Source: Mesorhizobium_B sp963522145 (GTDB taxonomy: Bacteria; Pseudomonadota; Alphaproteobacteria; Rhizobiales; Rhizobiaceae). From it: a stretch of 64,000 nt of DNA. A program made the position numbers and the translations under genes. The notes below the pieces were generated by a model, which did no database searches, had not been told where the DNA came from, and saw only the letters and a program-made list of their open reading frames with translations. Shown here in pieces: positions 60,832 to 64,000 of this stretch; within the stretch, counting starts at the first letter, position 1; each line of letters starts with the position of its first letter. The stretch covers positions 1-64,000 of the forward strand of contig CAUQXI010000018.1 of NCBI GenBank assembly GCA_963522145.1. Direction: 5' to 3'.

Positions 60832-61073
60832 CAACGACCGCCCCTCCCCCGGGCGTGCCGCCGCCCAATGTCACGCACTTGCGTCCGCGCCGGCCCTGCC
60901 CGGAATGCGGCCAGCCGTCGAGCCGTGAGCACTATCCCTTCTGCTCGAACCGCTGCAAGGACGTCGACCTGAACCGCTGGCTTTCGGGTGTGTATGTGAT
61001 CCCCGGAACGATTGACGAGGATGATGGGGAAGGCTCCGCGCAGATGCCGCAGGAGACGGATTCCGAGGGCTGA
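60828..61073 (+). CDS. yacG: DNA gyrase inhibitor YacG
   Basis: An 81-residue zinc-finger protein. Four cysteines in CPECGQPSSREHYPFCSNRC coordinate zinc, followed by the family hallmark DLNRWLSGVYVIPG. E. coli YacG binds GyrB and inhibits gyrase. The N-terminus (proline-rich) and acidic C-terminus (DEDDGEGSAQMPQETDSEG) are not conserved. The start overlaps the maf stop. Last protein gene of the conserved cluster before tRNA-Phe. Confidence 0.93.
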   Translation: MTTTAPPPGVPPPNVTHLRPRRPCPECGQPSSREHYPFCSNRCKDVDLNRWLSGVYVIPGTIDEDDGEGSAQMPQETDSEG

Positions 61074-61128
61074 TCAAGGGGTTCGCGCGAGGGCGCGCGG
61101 AAAGAAGACGGCACCCCGTTCAACACGC

Positions 61129-61156
61129 TGGACACCATTCGAACGCATGCTATAAC
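61129..61156 (+). promoter_or_regulatory. Probable tRNA-Phe promoter
   Basis: TGGACA (61129-61134), 16 bases, TATAAC (61151-61156), 70 bp before the tRNA gene. It fits the alphaproteobacterial RpoD pattern fairly well. Confidence 0.45.
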
Positions 61157-61225
61157 CCCGCCCGTTTCCGGCAGCCGTCTAGCGGTTCCCGGTCCCGCCG
61201 GCCTCCTTGGGATGCCGGCTGGAAT

Positions 61226-61301
61226 GCCCAGGTAGCTCAGTTGGTAGAGCATGCGACTGAAAATCGCAGTGTCGGTGGTTCGATTCCGCCCCTGGGCACC
61301 A
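61226..61301 (+). tRNA. tRNA-Phe (anticodon GAA), CCA encoded
   Basis: Complete cloverleaf: acceptor GCCCAGG with CCTGGGC, D-loop TAGCTCAGTTGGTAGAGC, anticodon stem with CGACT-GAA-AATCG, T-arm GGTGG-TTCGATT-CCGCC, A73 and CCA at 61299-61301. Follows yacG as in other Rhizobiales. Confidence 0.98.
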
Positions 61302-61386
61302 AGCACCCTTCAAGTGCTTGATAGCGAATAAGTTTCAGTGAACTTCCCTGTAGTGAGACTTGAGGAGGCTTGCTCATGCGGCTCTA

Positions 61387-62268
61387 TCATGCGCGGCGAC
61401 TGAGCTGCTTTTCAAGCCAGAGGCTGTAGCGGGCGCCGGAAAAGCAAAAAGCAAAATAAACGAGCGCCACCAGGCTGTAGGCTTCGTCGTAGAAGCCCAG
61501 CCATTTCGGGTCGGTCGCGGCGGTGCGGGCGGCGTTCAGGAGGTCGAAGATGCCGATCACGGCCAGCAGCGAGGTGGCGAGCAGAAACCCGATGGCGAGA
61601 TTGACGATGCCAGGGATCACCACGCGCAAGGCCTGCGGCAGCACGATCAGCTTAACCGTGCGCCAATAGCCGAGCCCCAGGGCGGTGGCGGCCTCCTCCT
61701 GACCACGCGGAATGGTCTGAAGCCCCGCGCGGATCACCTCGGCGAGATAGGACGACCAGAACAGTGTGATCATGATCATCGCGCGGATCGTCTTGTCGAG
61801 GAACGCGCCGCCCGGCAGGGCCATGGGCAGGATCAGCATCGCAACGTACAGGATCGCCACCATGGGCGTGGCCCGCATGCATTCGATGAAAGCAACAGCG
61901 ACCGCGCGGAGAAGGCCAAGCGAGGAGCGCCTCGCGAGCGCCAGGAGCAGAGCGAGGGGGAAAGCGGCCGAGAAGCACGTCACCCAGACGAACAGCGTGA
62001 CCGGCAGACCGCCCCACTGATTGGTGGAAACAGGCGTCGGCAGCATCGCGCCGGACAAGAGCACCCAGCAGGAGAGGATCATTACCGGTCATAGGAGGAG
62101 CAACCGGGCGTTCCACAATCGCTGCCACAGCGACAGCGCCACGAGGCCTAAGATCAGGGCGACGACCAGCGCGGGACGCCACTGCAGGTCTTGAGGATAG
62201 AAGGCGAAAAGGATGAAGCGCAGCTTTTCTCCGATGAAAGCCCAGCACGCGCCGGAAGAAACTAGTGT
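61387..62268 (-). pseudogene. Truncated amino acid ABC transporter permease, AapM-like, with in-frame stop
   Basis: The 231-codon frame 62082-61387 encodes the permease core of the HisMQ/AapM group: GGLPVTLFVWVTCFSA, ECMRATPMVAILYVAML, the EAA loop GQEEAATALGLGYWRTVKLI and PGIVNLAIGFLLATSL. The same frame continues upstream through a TGA at 62091-62089 into GACWAFIGEKLRFILFAFYP and LALSLWQRLWNAR-like sequence, which is the part that precedes the core in AapM. The N-terminal 120 or so residues of AapM are absent and homology ends near 62255. A shorter product from ATG 62082 is possible, but it lacks the first membrane spans, so I call it a decayed gene. Confidence 0.72.
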
Positions 62269-62515
62269 CTAACTGTGCGGCATCGAACAGGAAGCCATTT
62301 GCGAATGACGTATGCTGGCCGGAGTCCCATTCCGGTGGATGGATGATAAAAGGGGATGTCCTGCTTCAGGCGTAGCGCTGTGGCAGCAGCTCGTTGCGTT
62401 CGAGATGATGGCTGCAGCGCAGGCAATCGCTCTCGGCAGCTGCGAACTCGTGATAGGTTCCGCCGGGAGCCGGCGTGCGGTCGCCGGCCTCCGCCAGACT
62501 GGGCCATCGCCGTCA
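62269..62515. other. Junction region with a possible coding remnant
   Basis: No intact gene. On the minus strand a short frame ending at a TGA (62368-62366) reads RTPAPGGTYHEFAAAESDCL then RCSHHLERNELLPQRYA, which looks protein-like but has no start of its own and runs backward only to about 62510. It may be the 3' end of a lost gene. No repeat or transposase was seen. Confidence 0.4.
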
Positions 62516-63436
62516 TCAGAGATGCGCCCAAGTCGTTTCGTTCAACCTGTTCAATCGCTCGATAAGCGTATTCTTGAACTCGCCTTCCAGTCGCGAAAGC
62601 GGACGAATTGACGGGTAGACCACACTGATCTTCAGATCGACCTGCGGCTCGAACGGTCGGAAGACGATCCTGCGATCCTTTTTCCGGTAGATATGATAAT
62701 TCTCGATGTTGATCGCATCGACGATCCCGATCAGATCGCCATTCTCGATCAGGTGGAATTGGGGGACGAAGAGATCACTTTGAAATTTCACGCGCATGCT
62801 GGACTCGGCATCGCGGAATATCTTTTGTATGTCGCCGAAGACCGGATGATCGGAGACAATCAAGGCAAGAGCTTCTTCCGAAAGATCCTTTGGTGTGATG
62901 AGGGTCTTTCCAGCGAGACGATGGTTTACCGGGATCGCGCAATGGCAGCGCACGCTGATCCTTTCCATCGCCAGGAACGGGTTCGTTTCATAAACCTCCA
63001 CCAGGCCGATCCCGGATTGATGGTTCGATATCCAGTTCATGATGCTGGAACTGTTCCAGGACAGCAGCGATGCGTTGATATCGCTGTCACCGGGCACGAA
63101 CTCGCGTATCAGACTGGGCAGAAAGAACAGTGACGGTCCGGGAATGCTGAGTATCCTGAGGTCCCCGACACGCATGTTGCCGTAGTCTTTTAGAAATCGT
63201 GTCGCCTCGTTCAACTGGTTCATGATCGAGTTCGCCACATTCCGCAGGTAGAATGCTTCCGGTGTCGGGTTGAGCCGCCCTTTCGAACGTTCGAAAAGCG
63301 TGACGCCGACGTCGTTCTCGATGCTCCTGATCGTCTTGCTGATCGCTGGCTGCGTGACGCCGATCTCATCGGCGGCCCTTGAGATCAAACCGCTTTCCAT
63401 GACGGCAATGAAGGCTCTCAGTTTCCGAACGTCCAT
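62516..63436 (-). CDS. LysR-type transcriptional regulator
   Basis: A 306-residue LysR protein. The helix-turn-helix covers residues 1-60 (RKLRAFIAVMESGLISRAAD, TQPAISKTIRSIENDVGVTL), then an effector domain with RILSIPGPSLFFLPSLIREF and GIGLVEVYETNPFL. It resembles the GbpR-like branch. Base composition is lower in GC than the neighbouring core genes. It diverges from the PotA-like ATPase gene, 90 bp away, so it probably controls that transporter. The ATG at 63436 is preceded by GAGG; a GTG 12 bases upstream is an alternative. Confidence 0.9.
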   Translation of the reverse strand: MDVRKLRAFIAVMESGLISRAADEIGVTQPAISKTIRSIENDVGVTLFERSKGRLNPTPEAFYLRNVANSIMNQLNEATRFLKDYGNMRVGDLRILSIPGPSLFFLPSLIREFVPGDSDINASLLSWNSSSIMNWISNHQSGIGLVEVYETNPFLAMERISVRCHCAIPVNHRLAGKTLITPKDLSEEALALIVSDHPVFGDIQKIFRDAESSMRVKFQSDLFVPQFHLIENGDLIGIVDAINIENYHIYRKKDRRIVFRPFEPQVDLKISVVYPSIRPLSRLEGEFKNTLIERLNRLNETTWAHL

Positions 63437-63526
63437 CGCGAGCCTCACCCCATTCCATCAGGTTATGTAACCAGGAATAATATGAAATGGACGACCTCGC
63501 CACCTTGCCATAAAGTTTCTCCGGCA

Positions 63527-64000
63527 ATGAGAGAGCAGCGGGTGACGGGTGACGCTCCCAAGGCTGGCGCAAAGATAGAGCTGCGTGGTCTTTCGAAGTT
63601 CTACGGTGAGGCGGCCGCGGTCGAGAATATCGATCTGACCGTTGGAGCCGGCGAGTTCCTGACATTTCTCGGGCCGAGCGGCTCCGGAAAGTCGACCACG
63701 CTGATGATGATCGCGGGATTTGTCACGCCGACGGCCGGCGATATCCTGCTCAACGGCGCCTCGATCGTCTCGCAGCCGGTGCATAAGCGCAATATCGGGA
63801 TGGTGTTCCAGAATTATGCGCTCTTTCCTCACTTGAGTGTCGAGCGGAACGTGGCCTTCCCGCTCGAAATGCGCGGCGTCGGGCGCGCGGAGATCGGCGC
63901 GCGTGTCCAGGCGGCACTGGAGCTCGTCCGGCTCCAAAAGTTCGGCGGCCGCAGGCCGGCACAGCTTTCCGGCGGCCAGCAGCAGCGCGTCGCCCTTGCC
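63527..64000 (+). CDS. ABC transporter ATPase, PotA-like (partial, cut at window end)
   Basis: The first 158 codons of an ATPase of the spermidine/putrescine or ferric-iron group. It has IELRGLSKFYGEAAAVENID, Walker A GPSGSGKST near residue 50, the Q-loop in IGMVFQNYALFPHLSVERNV and the signature LSGGQQQRVALA, which is reached at the last bases. Walker B and the C-terminal TOBE domain lie beyond the window. The start may be ATG 63527 or GTG 63542; neither has a strong ribosome binding site. Divergent from the LysR gene. Confidence 0.92.
   Translation, partial: MREQRVTGDAPKAGAKIELRGLSKFYGEAAAVENIDLTVGAGEFLTFLGPSGSGKSTTLMMIAGFVTPTAGDILLNGASIVSQPVHKRNIGMVFQNYALFPHLSVERNVAFPLEMRGVGRAEIGARVQAALELVRLQKFGGRRPAQLSGGQQQRVALA

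Noticed and set aside
61226..62300. An attachment-site repeat of the tRNA-Phe 3' end marking an island
   Set aside because: I found no second copy of the tRNA end within the window; the other side may lie beyond 64000.

Overview
This window is chromosomal DNA of high GC content with short intergenic gaps. It most likely comes from a Hyphomicrobiales (Rhizobiales) alphaproteobacterium of the Phyllobacteriaceae/Rhizobiaceae type. The main evidence is the gene order hisS-hisZ-hisG, the order murA-DUF2948-hisD-UPF0262-phosphatase-infA-maf-yacG, a LysR gene closely resembling rhizobial LsrB, a PdhS-like histidine kinase, and a tRNA-His with A73 and a G1-U72 pair, as alphaproteobacteria have. The assignment rests on recognised sequences and gene order, not on a database search.

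Layout. 0-7.9 kb: 3' end of groEL, csbD-like stress gene, fumC, the hisS-hisZ-hisG operon on the minus strand, a small exported protein, tag, and an L,D-transpeptidase. 7.9-16.5 kb: glycolate oxidase glcD-glcE-glcF (minus) diverging from a FadR-type GntR gene followed by lutABC (L-lactate oxidation) and a PPP-type phosphatase, all with overlapping starts and stops; a 10-bp inverted repeat spans the divergent promoter region. 16.5-25 kb: glutamine amidotransferase-like protein, DUF6766 membrane protein, rsmE, gshA, DUF937 and DUF1127 proteins, lsrB-like regulator, xseA. 25-31 kb: ArsR/SRPBCC pair, tRNA-His, phasin, and a 1187-residue PdhS-like kinase. 31-43 kb: transport and polyamine use: a ferric-iron type binding protein and fused permease, potFGHI, an EamA exporter, a receiver-like protein, and puuA/puuB-like genes, followed by a DoxX-type membrane protein. 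43-49 kb: zwf-pgl, then uvsE translationally coupled to a DHH phosphoesterase, and a Crp/DUF6894 pair. 49-54 kb: a receiver-Crp fusion, a GlxA-type regulator, folD and proC. 53.9-55.4 kb: a low-GC orphan gene, tRNA-Thr and a tandemly duplicated small gene. 55.5-61.3 kb: the conserved murA-to-yacG cluster and tRNA-Phe. 61.4-64 kb: a decayed aapM-like permease, a LysR gene of lower GC, and the 5' part of a PotA-like ATPase cut by the window edge.

Functional themes are carbon two/three-acid oxidation (glycolate, lactate), putrescine import and gamma-glutamylation, glutathione synthesis next to its probable regulator, the oxidative pentose phosphate entry, histidine synthesis with the HisG-short/HisZ pair, and UV repair.

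No phage, integrase, transposase or CRISPR array was seen. The most unusual items are the receiver-Crp fusion with an internal ribosome binding site, the inverted repeat between the glc and lut units, the uvsE-DHH coupling, the tandem duplication before murA, and the broken aapM-like gene at a probable rearrangement boundary.
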